A stretch of DNA of 64,000 bases from Jaltomata sinuosa (taxonomy: Eukaryota; Streptophyta; Magnoliopsida; Solanales; Solanaceae), in the NCBI GenBank assembly GCA_003996215.1, contig QJPP01001623.1, positions 179,768 through 243,767 on the forward strand, written 5' to 3'. The notes under the pieces were generated by a model. It was not told where the DNA came from. It worked only from the letters and a program-made list of their open reading frames with translations, and did no database searches. The translations under genes were made by a program, and so were the position numbers. Shown here piece by piece: positions 1-10,168 of the stretch. How positions within the stretch are numbered: the stretch's first letter is position 1; every line of letters begins with the position of its first letter.

Positions 1-2
1 CA

Positions 3-638
3 GATGGCCAGTCTGAGAGGACCATTCAGATTTTGGAGGACATGCTTCGAGCCTGTGTTCTTGACTTTGGAGGTTCTTGGGATCAGTTTGTTCCCTTGGC
101 AGAGTTTGCTTATAATAACAGCTTCCATTCGATTATCGGCATGGCACCTTTTGAGGCTTTGTATGGCAGGTGTTGCAGATCACCGGTAAGTTGGTTTGAT
201 GGTTTTAGTGCTGGGCCACAAAGCACAGATTTGCTTCGAGATTCCTTAGACCGAGTCTGAGTGATTCAGGACAGACTTCGGGCAGCTCAGAGCAGGCAGA
301 AGAGTTATGTTGATCGTAGGCTTCGTGCCTTGGAGTTTAGTGTCGGTGACTTGGTGTTTCTCCGTGTATCGCCCATGAAGGGCGTGATGAGATTTGGTAG
401 GCGGAGCAAGCTTAGCCCCAGGTACATTGGGCCGTTTGAGATTCTGCAGAAGGTTGGTAGCATTGCCTATCAGTTAGCCTTTGTTGAGGAGCCGGCAGCT
501 ATTTTGGCCAGAGATGTCAGGAGATTGAGGTCTCGAGAGATCTCAGTTGTTAAGGTTCAGTGGAGGCACCGTCAAGTCGAGGAGGCTACCTGGGAGACTG
601 AGAGAGATATGCGGGATCAGTATCCGCAGCTATTTTAG
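3..638 (+). pseudogene. Element A pol remnant: integrase C-terminus and chromodomain-like tail
   Basis: The frame opens in the integrase core near DGQSERT, the segment that holds the catalytic Glu. It continues through the AYNNSFHS and GMAPFEALYGR region and the GPF/Y-type module (KLSPRYIGPFEIL), and ends in the chromodomain-like WETERDMRDQYPQLF. Two lesions are visible against element F. An in-frame TGA at 258-260 stands where F has CGA. A 120-bp in-frame deletion near 475-481 removes about 40 residues between the GPF module and the tail. The protein would be non-functional. Strong match to F; no independent start, because the gene begins upstream of the window. Confidence 0.85.
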
Positions 639-699
639 CCTTCAGTTACCCCCTTGACCTTGACTTTCGAGGACGAAAGTCCTTTTTAGTAGTGGATGA

Positions 700-3600
700 T
701 GTAATGACCCTTCCGGTTATTTCCACGTATACGTTTTCCTTGAACCGTTAGAGCTTGTTTGTAGCGGCCCCAAGTCACTTAAGGCTCGTCAGGACCGGTA
801 TTTTGGTGTCGGGGCCATTTGTTTGGCCGCATAATAAGTTTTGAAGCCAAGCAAGTCGGCAAAAGTAATCGTAAGATCTTTAACAAATTTCCTGAACTTT
901 GGGTAAAATGTCTCAGGACTTTTCTCCCAATATATAAAGAGTTAGAAGTCCCCCGAAATACCAAATCGAAGGTCTACGAGTCTAGTTTCCAACGCACAAA
1001 AGCTCACGTCCAACTGATCTTGGAGTAAAAAGTTATGACTGTTTTACCGCGGACTGTCTGGCAGAAAACGGGTTACGAACCGGGTCGCAAACCGGGTCGG
1101 GTTGAACTCGATTTAAGCCTCAACTTCACGTTTTAAAATGCCATTTCAGTTCTGAAACAGTGATAAAACATAAGGGAGGATCCCGAGAGAATTCTTGAGT
1201 ATCAAAATCGTGCGTTGGTGAATTACGAGCCTAAGCTTAAGAATTTTATTAGCATCGTGCGTGTATTTGAAAATATTTTATTTAAAAGTTGAATTTGGTA
1301 AAAAAATTATATTATTATTGCCTTTTCAAATATTTTAAAGGTTTATGAAAAAATATTTTGTTACGATATAATTGTATATGTATTTATTTTATAAAGTTTT
1401 TATACATTGTAATATTTTAACGGAGATAGTAAATTTAGCTATGTTGAAAATTATTATTATAATATAGTAGGTTTTATTTGAAATAATTTTCTATCAATTA
1501 TGATATATTTGAAAAGTTGTATTTATTATACCACGAATTTACGCAATACCCGAATAGATATATATTGGGGGGTGAAATAATTGGATTGACACCACATTAA
1601 CACGTGGTGTCAATTGCACAAGTCATTTGATGACTAAGTGCTGTGGATGGAATTGTTTAATGGGTAAGTTAGGAAACCATCCAACATACTTATTATATAT
1701 AGCTGCCAAACTTTCAAAGTTTGGCAGCATTTAATTTTCTTTTTATTTTTTATATATTAGAAAGAGATGTTGCAGCAGCAAAGGCCACCTTCTACATACG
1801 TATACGGAGAGAATTAGGTGGAACTAGATATATTTTGAAGTTGTGTTTAATTTCGAGAAGAAAATCAATTATCTACGTCAAGTTATTCAAGTCCGAGTTC
1901 GAGTGTGATTTTATTTTGGAGTTTTTCGGAGAGGTTCAAGCTTGTCATCGGACGACAGGTAGGTTACGATTTATTTTCCCTAGACTCCGCATATATAGAA
2001 TAAAATTGTATTAATGGGCATCCTTGGGTTGGTTTATTAGGTTGGTACCACAGACCTTGACCGCTTTATTCATGTCCGCCTACTTTTGTTCCTCCGTTGC
2101 TTGTAGTATTTTGCCGATATATTTTATTTACCCTTGTGGTCCTGTGAGACCTTGTTGACTCTGGAACATAGAAGGTGGGATTTTGGGAATGTCCGCGAGT
2201 CCCGGGCATAGAATTATCCTTCTAGGCTGGTTATGCTTGCTGAGTAGTTGTGGGCCTGTGCAGGGTCGATAGTTTGATTGTGAGCTGCTGGGCAGCTATT
2301 GTGTGTGATCATACCATTTCCATGCATATAAAGAGGTTTTATCCATGTTTTACTATGGTTTTGGCTTCGGGCCTACTGGCACTATTTTCTAACCCTTGCA
2401 TGGCCCGGGGGCCCATTTTGATGGAAATAATTTGGAAATGGTTTGATTTAAACTTGTGAATATTCTTGGGTAAAAGAAAGTAAAATTATGATTTAAATCA
2501 CCAGTTTTACGATTAACGCTAGACTCGGCAGGGCCGGAGTGCTAGTTGAGTTTTCTTGCTACTTGAAATGATTTTTAGCCTCGGTCGGACCGAGCACCTG
2601 AGATGACTTTTTACTGTTTAGACCCGGTTATGCCCGGGCACCCTTGGAGGGGTTTTTGAGACATTTTCCTACTACTTTAGTCCTGGACAGGGTCTGGGCA
2701 TTGCATATTCGAGACTGGAGTCTCTATCCTGATACCGGACTTGCTTCCGGACGACATGTTCTGATACTGAGTTTTAGTATGGGGTCTGGGACCTCCATGG
2801 ACCTTGCCATCCGGCCAGGGGCTACGGGCTGCGTGTGCCGGAGGAGGGGTATACGGTGGAGTAGAGGGTATACGGGCAGTGTCCTTCCATGGAACCTACC
2901 TGCTGGGCCGGATCGGCGCCGGAGGAGGTACATACAGAGATACCATTTCACTTGAGATCTTCATGCATCATATCATTCATTGTTTGAGGCTCCACCCTTG
3001 TTTGTTGTTTGCTGATTGTACGCTCCGGTAGTATGGGATGCCGGAGGGTTTGTTTTCACTTGTTTGTGTTCCTCGGTTGTATGGGCGGCCGGGGGACTGT
3101 AGGTAGACTTTTGCTATTTACTTACAGAATTGTTCCCTATTGCGGTTAGTATGAGATTGGTTACTGCTAGACTGTTAGTTTCTGGATTTGAGATTGATAT
3201 GATTAGTTGAGTTTGATTCATGTCTCTAAGCATGCCTATCATTACTCTTTCTCTCTTCTCTTACACTTGAGGTTACCGGTATACCGTCCATTTCGTAAAC
3301 TTATTATGTATACACTGTTATTGCAAGGACCCCAGGTGCGTTATTTCTTACTTTCACCTGTGCCTATGGTGTGTATATTCTGCTTACTAGCCTCACATGT
3401 GGTTCCGTTGATTTCCCTCTGGGCTAGTTCCTGTGTACCTTTCGTTGATTTCTGTGACTGCTTGCTTCTATTCTGTCTATTCCTACGCTTTTATCTTATA
3501 TGTGCCCAGTCGGCCTATGATACCTACTAGGTACCTTATGCTTCGCATTTGGTGCTCACCCCTACCCCCTGCATCTTTGGGTGCAGATCCTAGCGTGGGC

Positions 3601-3990
3601 CATCGCCGTTAGATCGCTGTGATTCGTGCTTGGAGATCTGTTGGAGACTACTTCAGACTGAGGGTGAGCTCTTGGCGATCGGAGCTTAGCTTTAGTTTAT
3701 CTTTTGCTTCATGTACTCTATTACCATTCAGAGACATCTGTATATATTATTTTGGATCATTTTCACTCCATGTAAGTAGTTGGGGCTCTATACTATTATA
3801 CCAGGTCTTGGGGTTTAGTTTAGTTTAGTTTCCGCATATGTATATATTTATATTCCTTTTATCTGTTCTCTTCGTCTTGTTCCCTTATTTGTTAGATAGT
3901 AGCCCATTATTAACCGTTCTGGGCTACGGGGATTGGTTCACCTACCGGGGGTTGTAGGTGCCATCATGACCGAGAAATTGGGTCGTGACA
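700..3990 (+). repeat. 3' LTR of element A (about 3.3 kb)
   Basis: It begins TGTAATGACCCTTCCGG and ends GGTCGTGACA, the same termini as the LTR of F and, with TGAAATG, of D. The start at 700 rather than 697 is chosen by analogy with D, whose boundary is fixed by a target-site duplication. The first half is AT-rich. The second half (about 1930-3990) is GC-richer, with many short inverted repeats such as CTCGGT...ACCGAG near 2580. Several short open frames here recur in the other LTRs, but none has domain support. The segment about 1550-1930 differs from F although both flanks match. Confidence 0.85.
1586..1702 (+). promoter_or_regulatory. Putative LTR promoter of element A: G-box hairpin plus TATA box
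   Basis: A perfect inverted repeat, TTGACACCAC / GTGGTGTCAA (1586-1595 and 1604-1613), encloses a CACGTGG G-box core at 1601-1607. A TATA-like TATATATAG lies at 1694-1702. This matches the position expected for the U3 promoter. CACGTGG is a known bZIP/bHLH binding core in plants; its use here is inference. Confidence 0.45.
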
Positions 3991-5302
3991 CTACTGCGAT
4001 GGGACATTTTGGTTGCCACACCCGTTGTGGTTGCCCATCGTCTACACTTAGCTTCTCCGCATCTTCGCTGCCTTATTTCCATGGGCGGCTATGATGGGAT
4101 GTTGCGGTTGTCATGGGCATCGTGTCATCCCGTCAGGCTCAATTCCTTAGCTTCTTAGCTCCACTGGATCATTCCCAAGGGCTATGCAACATCCCATCAT
4201 GTCTCCCACAGACATCATGGTAGCCCATAAGACTGAGTTATGCCTTGCATTCTTTCTTCCTCTTTTAGATGCCCGTGGGGTATCACTTTTTGCCCGAAAA
4301 TCTACAACACTTTTGCATTTCTATCTTTTCAATACTTTTCCCTGTATATGCAACAAACGATATCAAATCCAACAAAATGTACTTAAGAACTCCCAAAAAT
4401 CCTTAGTTTTAAGCGACAAAAGTGTCGTGAAATCCTGGCACATCAACACCCTCAACTTAGAATGTTTGCGTGTCTTCAAGCAACAAACGAAAACAAAAAC
4501 TAAAACAACGCTTAAGTAAAAGGAAACTAGAAACTACAGTAGCAACATGATTCATTTATCTCTCAAATCTCAGAATAGTACCCACTCCTTAACAGCTCAA
4601 AAACCAGTGCATTTAATCAAGTTATCAAAACAACACAAGACAGATCCATGAGTGACAACAAGGTATTCGTGAGTAAGCTGGCATACACAGGAATGCATTC
4701 CAACCAAAGACCTAGCAATCGTAGTCCACTCTAGTGCCCTCACAACAAAGAAGTCCCGATCACACAGGATATCAATTTAACCCACAGGGAATGGGAACAC
4801 GCTCACTCTCACAAAGAAGTTCAGGATGTACATGTACAATACCATAGGCTTTCCCTTATTTTCTATGCTTTTCCTTTCAAACAATTCGGTTAGGATCACT
4901 ATAGGACTTTGTTAGGCTTGTAATGCAGGCTTAGGGATGGGAATGGTACATTTGGGTAAATAGTGACTATGCCCTCCTTGAGACTACAATTACTTCTTTA
5001 TTTTCTCCACTTTTTCAGACCTTACAGTTTTCCTCCCTTATTCTCCCTTCTTTTATAAAAATTCGACTGTGGCTTTTATTACATTCTTGCACTTTTTTAT
5101 TCATCATATTTTTTTATTTTTTCTTAATTCAAAAAAAAGAACATCATATGTATTGTTCTTTCCTTTGATTTGATTTCTTTTTAATGGTGTACAATGTTAT
5201 AACTCGCCTTATCCTTACTTGCCGGACCAAGGATGTAATGGATGGGAAAAGGGTTGTTCAACAACATAGATTTGAGGCTACCAACCCTCATCTAATAGCT
5301 TG
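3991..5302. other. Non-coding spacer, probably Athila-type or other LTR-derived DNA
   Basis: No convincing gene. The left part (about 4000-4220) repeats short words built on gatggg / cccatc, as does 7120-7340, which suggests related repeat-derived sequence. The rest is AT-rich. A frame at 4184-4519 has no recognisable domain or composition and is not accepted. Confidence 0.4.
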
Positions 5303-5610
5303 ACCTTGCAACGGCAACAAAATTTGATACGCTCAATTTACTCCTCACTAATGAAGTATAAAGCGGTCATTGTCAAATATAAAACCTAACAGAGGTTAGG
5401 GTCGATCCCACGAGGAATATGGAAGAAATACATCAATAGTGAATATTCAATCGGTCATCATTATTTTAAAATGGGGGATTTTTGTGTAAAAAGTAAGGGT
5501 AGGAATTATTAGTAATTTAATATTTAACTTTGTTCAAAGAATTAAAGGTAACTAGGACTGTGTTCACCATGATTTAATAACTTAGAAGGTATATGTAATT
5601 AATGATCTAT
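5303..5610 (-). repeat. Athila-like LTR edge with degenerate tRNA-Asp primer-binding site
   Basis: Read on the minus strand, 5303-5319 matches 12 of 17 bases of the tRNA-Asp primer site used by Athila elements; the conserved core is GCAACGGC on the plus strand. The flanking sequence up to about 5610, with a GATACGCTCAATT-type motif and GTCGATCCCACGAGGAATAT, would then be the U5 end of an LTR. The resemblance comes from family knowledge and was not aligned. Confidence 0.35.
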
Positions 5611-6109
5611 CCTCCATTCCATCGCAATAGGACGCTTCATGTGCCCATTAGCTGTAGTGGATAGCCTGTAGTCAAATATTTTCTGGGACTCCTTCGCCAA
5701 CCATCTAGTCTTCTCCCGAGCGAGTACCAATGATGTGCCAGAGGTTGTCTGAGTGGGTGAAGTAGGCTACCTTTCCGAGGTAGTGGTCTCGGTATCGGAT
5801 TCGGCATCACCCTCTGCATCTTTGGCTAAACTATGCTCAAATCTTGAATCATCATCATTTATCAACTCGATCCCAGTTTCTATACCACTAGAAACCTGGG
5901 TAGATGGTTCTTGCCCTCTTGTAGCTAGTGGAGGAGCATGGTCACTCTCTACGTTAGAACTGGCCGAGCCAAAAAATGATCCTTCCTCATCTTCAGACTG
6001 GGGGGAGGGAGATACTATCAGCTTTCTTCTGGTTTCCGGGATGAGGGGGTGTTGTCTTAGTCACCATTCTCGACTTCAGAATTGGTTTGATCCTTTAGTC
6101 GATACTTGA
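5611..6109 (-). pseudogene. ORF3-like remnant of an Athila-type element
   Basis: On the minus strand a low-complexity acidic/Ser-rich stretch (SEDEEGSFFGSASSNVES) leads, after a stop near 5760, into AREKTRWLAKESQKIFDYRL and ends in MKRPIAMEWRIDH at about 5611. This resembles the start of the 'putative plant transposon protein' encoded downstream of integrase in Athila-type elements of Solanaceae. The conserved C-terminal half is absent, because the frame runs into unrelated LTR-like DNA. Location between integrase and the LTR edge supports the reading. Assignment is from memory of family motifs and is moderate at best. The open frame on the plus strand here (5753-6109) is considered a shadow. 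Confidence 0.4.
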
Positions 6110-7563
6110 CTGACATATACTTTGCTTTCCTAGCCCTGTGCATCGTAGTGGTGTTTTTGGTGCCATTTAGTACCTACGGGTAACCATCATTAGCAATGTG
6201 AAATAAAAATTAAAAACAAAAAAAAATTGACACTTGAAAAAAAATTCAAGAATTTTGGCCTCCCACGGGCGTGAGAGGTCCGACGTCCCGTGGGATAGGA
6301 AGTTGGATCCTAGCAGTGGGATTTTTAAGGACAATTGTCCTCCCACAGGATCTTCCCATAGGTGTGGTAGGTCCAACGTCTCATCGGCTCGGGCGTAGGA
6401 TCTGGCCAGAAACTTTTTCAAGCCTTGAACCATTTCCAACACCCTAATCGACGCCCGTCGTGCCTCAGATGTCCCGTCTGCTGGCCCGTTGGATCGAGTT
6501 AGGCATACAAAACTTCTCTCCCTTAATTCGTTTACTTAGCACAATTTCCTCCTATCCCAAACAATAAACATACAACATTCATAAGCACATATCAACCCAT
6601 TTCATTCACCAATCATATAACCCTAAGTTCCAATTTTAATCAATTATCCACAAACATAAACATAAATCAAAATACCACAACTAGGGTTCACCTAACTAAG
6701 ATTAAAGTGTACAACACCGGAACCCATAGTTAGTATCTTCAACTTATCAAATAGAATGCAACATCTTCAAGAAGAAAAATACTTACTTTTTGATTGTTAG
6801 AAACTCTTGAAGAAGAAAAAGAAGAAGCTTGGAGAACTTAATGAGAACTCTTAGCTTGATGCTTTTGTTCTTGTGATTGCTATATGGGGCGTGGGTTGAT
6901 TGATTTGGGGGGGCGCTGATCATGGGTTGAGTGCTAATTGGGAGGGGAAATCGTGTTCTTAGGGGAAAAAGGGAGTGTGAGTGATGTTTGACCTCAATTA
7001 GATGAGGTCAAGGGCTTAAGAGAACGCAGGGAAAGAGGGGAAAGGGATTCCAGGTCAGGTCGGGTCGAAAATTAGAAACAATATTTTTTTAAAAAAAACT
7101 TTGACCATCCTTTATCGACCGAAAGGACGGGCTACGCCATGCCCGTGGGGCACGCGATGGCCCATTATAAGAAACTTACCTTGGCGTCTCAAACTCGACT
7201 CACATGCCTATTGGGGCCGCGATGGCCCATTATGTAGGGCGTGGAAATGGGACAGATCATTTTTTTGCTATTTTTTCAGTTGGGATGCCCTTGGCCCACG
7301 GGTGTGGCAACTGCGACAGCCCATCGTAGAGCCCGTGGGATCCCTTTTGTCTGTAATTTTTGCACCTTTTTATCTCAATCTCACCAACTCCTGCACATTC
7401 AACACACATTAGTTCATAGGTTGCCTCCCATGCAATTCCTGATTTAATGTTGTAGCACGACGTAGGTTACTTGACTACTCAAACTTCATCAAGTTTCCTC
7501 ATGGGTTTCCTCCCCTGCAGCGCCTGATTTAACATCGCGACACGATGCAGGTTGCTTGATTAC
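6110..7563. other. Non-coding spacer of element E with GC-rich word repeats
   Basis: No gene seen. 6240-6490 and 7120-7340 carry repeated words around cccgtggga and gatggcccat; for example, the word gcgatggcccattat occurs twice about 67 bp apart near 7153 and 7220. The middle is AT-rich. This is consistent with the region between integrase and the 3' LTR of an Athila-type element. Confidence 0.45.
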
Positions 7564-10168
7564 TCAGACTTCATGAAGATCCTTGGTTGGGATGAATTCA
7601 TTAAGGTTCCAGGCATCAACTGCTTTAAGCTCCTCTACAACACCTAAGTATGCTTTGATCCGCTTCCCATTAGCCTTGAACCTCTTGCCATCATGACTTT
7701 CAAGTTTGATAGACCCATGAGAAAACACTTGTAACACTTTGAATGGTTCAATCCACTTGGACTTCAACTTTCCAAGAAACAAGCAAAGTCTAGAATTGAA
7801 AAGCAGTACCAAATCACCCAGTTGGAAATTTCTCTTTTCGATCTTCCAGTCATGATACAGTTTCATCTTCTCTTTATACAAAGCCGAACTATCATATGCA
7901 TTCAATCAAAACTCATCTAACTCATTTAGCTGCCCAAGCTGTTGCAATGATGCTTTAGACCAGTCTAAGTTCAATTTCTTCAATGACCACATGGCCTTAT
8001 GCTCTAGCTCAACAGGAAAATGGAACGCCTTTTCAAATACAAGCTGATATGGTGACATACCTATTGGCGTCTTGAATGCATTCCGATATGCCCACAAAGC
8101 ATCATCTAGTTTCTGCGACCAATCCTTTATGTTGGCATTGACAGTATTGGACAAGATTGACTTTATTTCATGGTTGGAGACTTCAACTTGCCCACTAGTC
8201 TGGGGATGATAAGGGGTTATAACATTATGCTTCAATCCATATTTCTCTAGTAAAGCACGAAACAGCTTGTTGCAGAAGTGAGAGCCTCCATCACTAATTA
8301 TTGTCCTTGGAGTACCAAATCTGGAGAAGATGTTCTTTTTCAAGAATGCTGTGACACACTTACCCTCATTGCTGGGAAGCACAACCGCCTCCACCCACTT
8401 TGATACGTAGTCAACAGCCACCAATATGTATCGATTTCCATTAGATATCACAAATGGGCCCATGAAGTCAATACCCTAAACATCAAACAACTCGATCACA
8501 AGGATGGGAGTAAGAGGAAGCTCATGCCTCCTTTATATACCTCCTTCCCTTTGACACCTGCTGCAAGCTGTAGCAAAATCATGGGCGTCTTTGTGAATGG
8601 TTGGCCAATAGTAGCCGAATTGTGAGATCTTGTGCGTAGTCCGAATACCACTATGATGTCCCCCAAGAGGGGATGAATGGAAAGCCTCTAGTATCTACAT
8701 CATCTCAGCTTCAGTTGCACATCTACAGATCATAGTATCAGCACACACACAAAACAAGAATGGCTTCTCCCAGAAGAATTTCTTAACATCACACATGAAC
8801 TTTCTTCTTTGGTGAGCAGACATATCAAGAGGCACCAAATCAATTGCCAAATAGTTGGCAATGTCTGCAAACCATGATATCAGGTCTTGAGAGGCGGCCA
8901 ATACTTGCTCATCCGAAAACCAATCATCAATCTCCTAGTTTTCATTCAGCTTCAGTATTGCCTCTTTTTCTAGTCTAGAAAAGTGGTCTGCTACCTGATT
9001 TTCTGTACCCTTTCGATCCTTGACTTCAAAATCAAACTCTTGTAGAATTAACGCCCACATAATCAATCTCAACTTTGCATCCTTCTTTGCCATGAGGTAG
9101 CGAAGAGATTCATGGTCAGTGTGCACCACCACCTTGGTGACGAGCAAATAGGATCTGAATTTCACAAACGCAAAGACCACCGTTAGAAGCTCTTGTTCTA
9201 TCACCGTGTATTTCTTTTGAGCTGGGTTAAGTGCTTTGCTAGCATATTATATGGAATGAAGAATCTTTTCGCGCCTTTGGCCTAGGATTACTCCTAGCGC
9301 CACTCCACTAGCATCGCACATAACTTCAAAAGGCTGAGACCAATCAGGGGAAATAATAATAGGAGCATAAATCAACTTTCCCTTAAGGCACTCAAATGCC
9401 TTCAGAAATTCATCATCAAAAACAAATTTTACCTCCTTCTCCAACAATTTTCACAATGGATTTGCATTTTTGGAGAAATCCTTGATAAACCTCCGATAGA
9501 AACCAGCATGTTCCAAAAAGCTCTAAATTCCCTTTTATAGAAACTGGTGGAGGCAATTTTTCAATCACCTCTATCTTCTCTTTGTCGACCTCTATACCCT
9601 TATGAGAGATCTGATGGCCAAGCACTATACCCTTTTTCACCATGAAGTGACACTTCTCCTAATTAAGTACCAAGTTGCATTCTTCACACCTCTTTAGCAC
9701 ACAACTGAGATGAGCCAAACAGTCGTTGCAAGAGTCACCAACCATGAAAAAGTCATCCATGAACACCTCAATAGTGTCCTCTACAATGTTAGATAAAATA
9801 GACATCATGCAATGTTGAAACGTCACCGGTGCATTACATAGACCGAAAGGCATTCTATTGAAAGCAAATATCCCATATAGACAGGTGAAAGTGGTATTGT
9901 CTTGGTCTTAGGGAGAAATCGAGATCTGATTGTATCTTGAATAACCATAAAGAAAACAATACCATCCTCTACCAGCAAGATGGTCAAATATCTGATCCAT
10001 GAACGACATCGAAAAATGATCCTTCTCAGTCTAAGCATTCAATTTCCTGTAATCCATGCATATGGCCCAACCTGTGACTGGCCTCGTTGGAATCAACTCA
10101 TTCTTTGCATTAGGGACTACAGTAATCCCACTCTTCTTAGGCACACACTGAACAAGACTCACCCACTT
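7564..10168 (-). pseudogene. Element E pol: RT (C-terminal part), RNase H and integrase, broken
   Basis: Minus strand, from 10168 downwards. RT has a CMDYRKLN motif, then MPFGLCNAPVTFQ and the catalytic VFMDDF (about 9659-9853). RNase H follows, with CDASGVALGV (about 9330) and VVVHTDHESLRYL. Integrase has an HHCC-like region near 8570-8690, the core from GIDFMGPF through IISDGGSHFC and YHPQTSGQVEV (8463-7906), and a basic tail ending at 7564. Stops interrupt it repeatedly, including TGA at 7906-7908, TAG near 8475 and TAG near 8933, and there are frameshifts between 8900 and 10030. The upstream part of the RT continues at 29985-30110. Confidence 0.85.

Larger units (their letters stand above)
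1..3990 (+). mobile_element. Ty3/gypsy element A (Tekay-like), 3' part only
   Basis: The window opens inside an LTR retrotransposon. It shows the end of pol (integrase to chromodomain-like tail), a short spacer and a complete 3' LTR ending in CGTGACA. The coding part is nearly identical to the end of element F (38250-39012), and the LTR is collinear with F's 3' LTR, so A and F belong to one family. The 5' part lies outside the window, so no target-site duplication can be tested. Placement in the Tekay lineage of chromoviruses is inferred from the WETERDMR-type C-terminal motif and the iMet primer site seen in F. Confidence 0.85.
5303..10168 (-). mobile_element. Athila-like Ty3/gypsy element E, downstream (3') part
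   Basis: Minus-strand element. From right to left it shows RT, RNase H, integrase, a non-coding spacer, an ORF3-like remnant and a possible LTR edge. It continues at 29985 on the other side of element C, with CACTT duplicated at 10164-10168 and 29985-29989. The Athila/Tat affinity rests on the GNRYILVAVDYVSKWVEA and YHPQTSGQVEVSN integrase motifs and the ORF3-like remnant. The left limit is uncertain: element A ends at 3990 and the junction is not resolved. Confidence 0.7.

Noticed and set aside
5753..6109. Plus-strand 118-codon frame
   Set aside because: The minus strand gives the coherent ORF3-like reading; the plus frame has no similarity I recognise.
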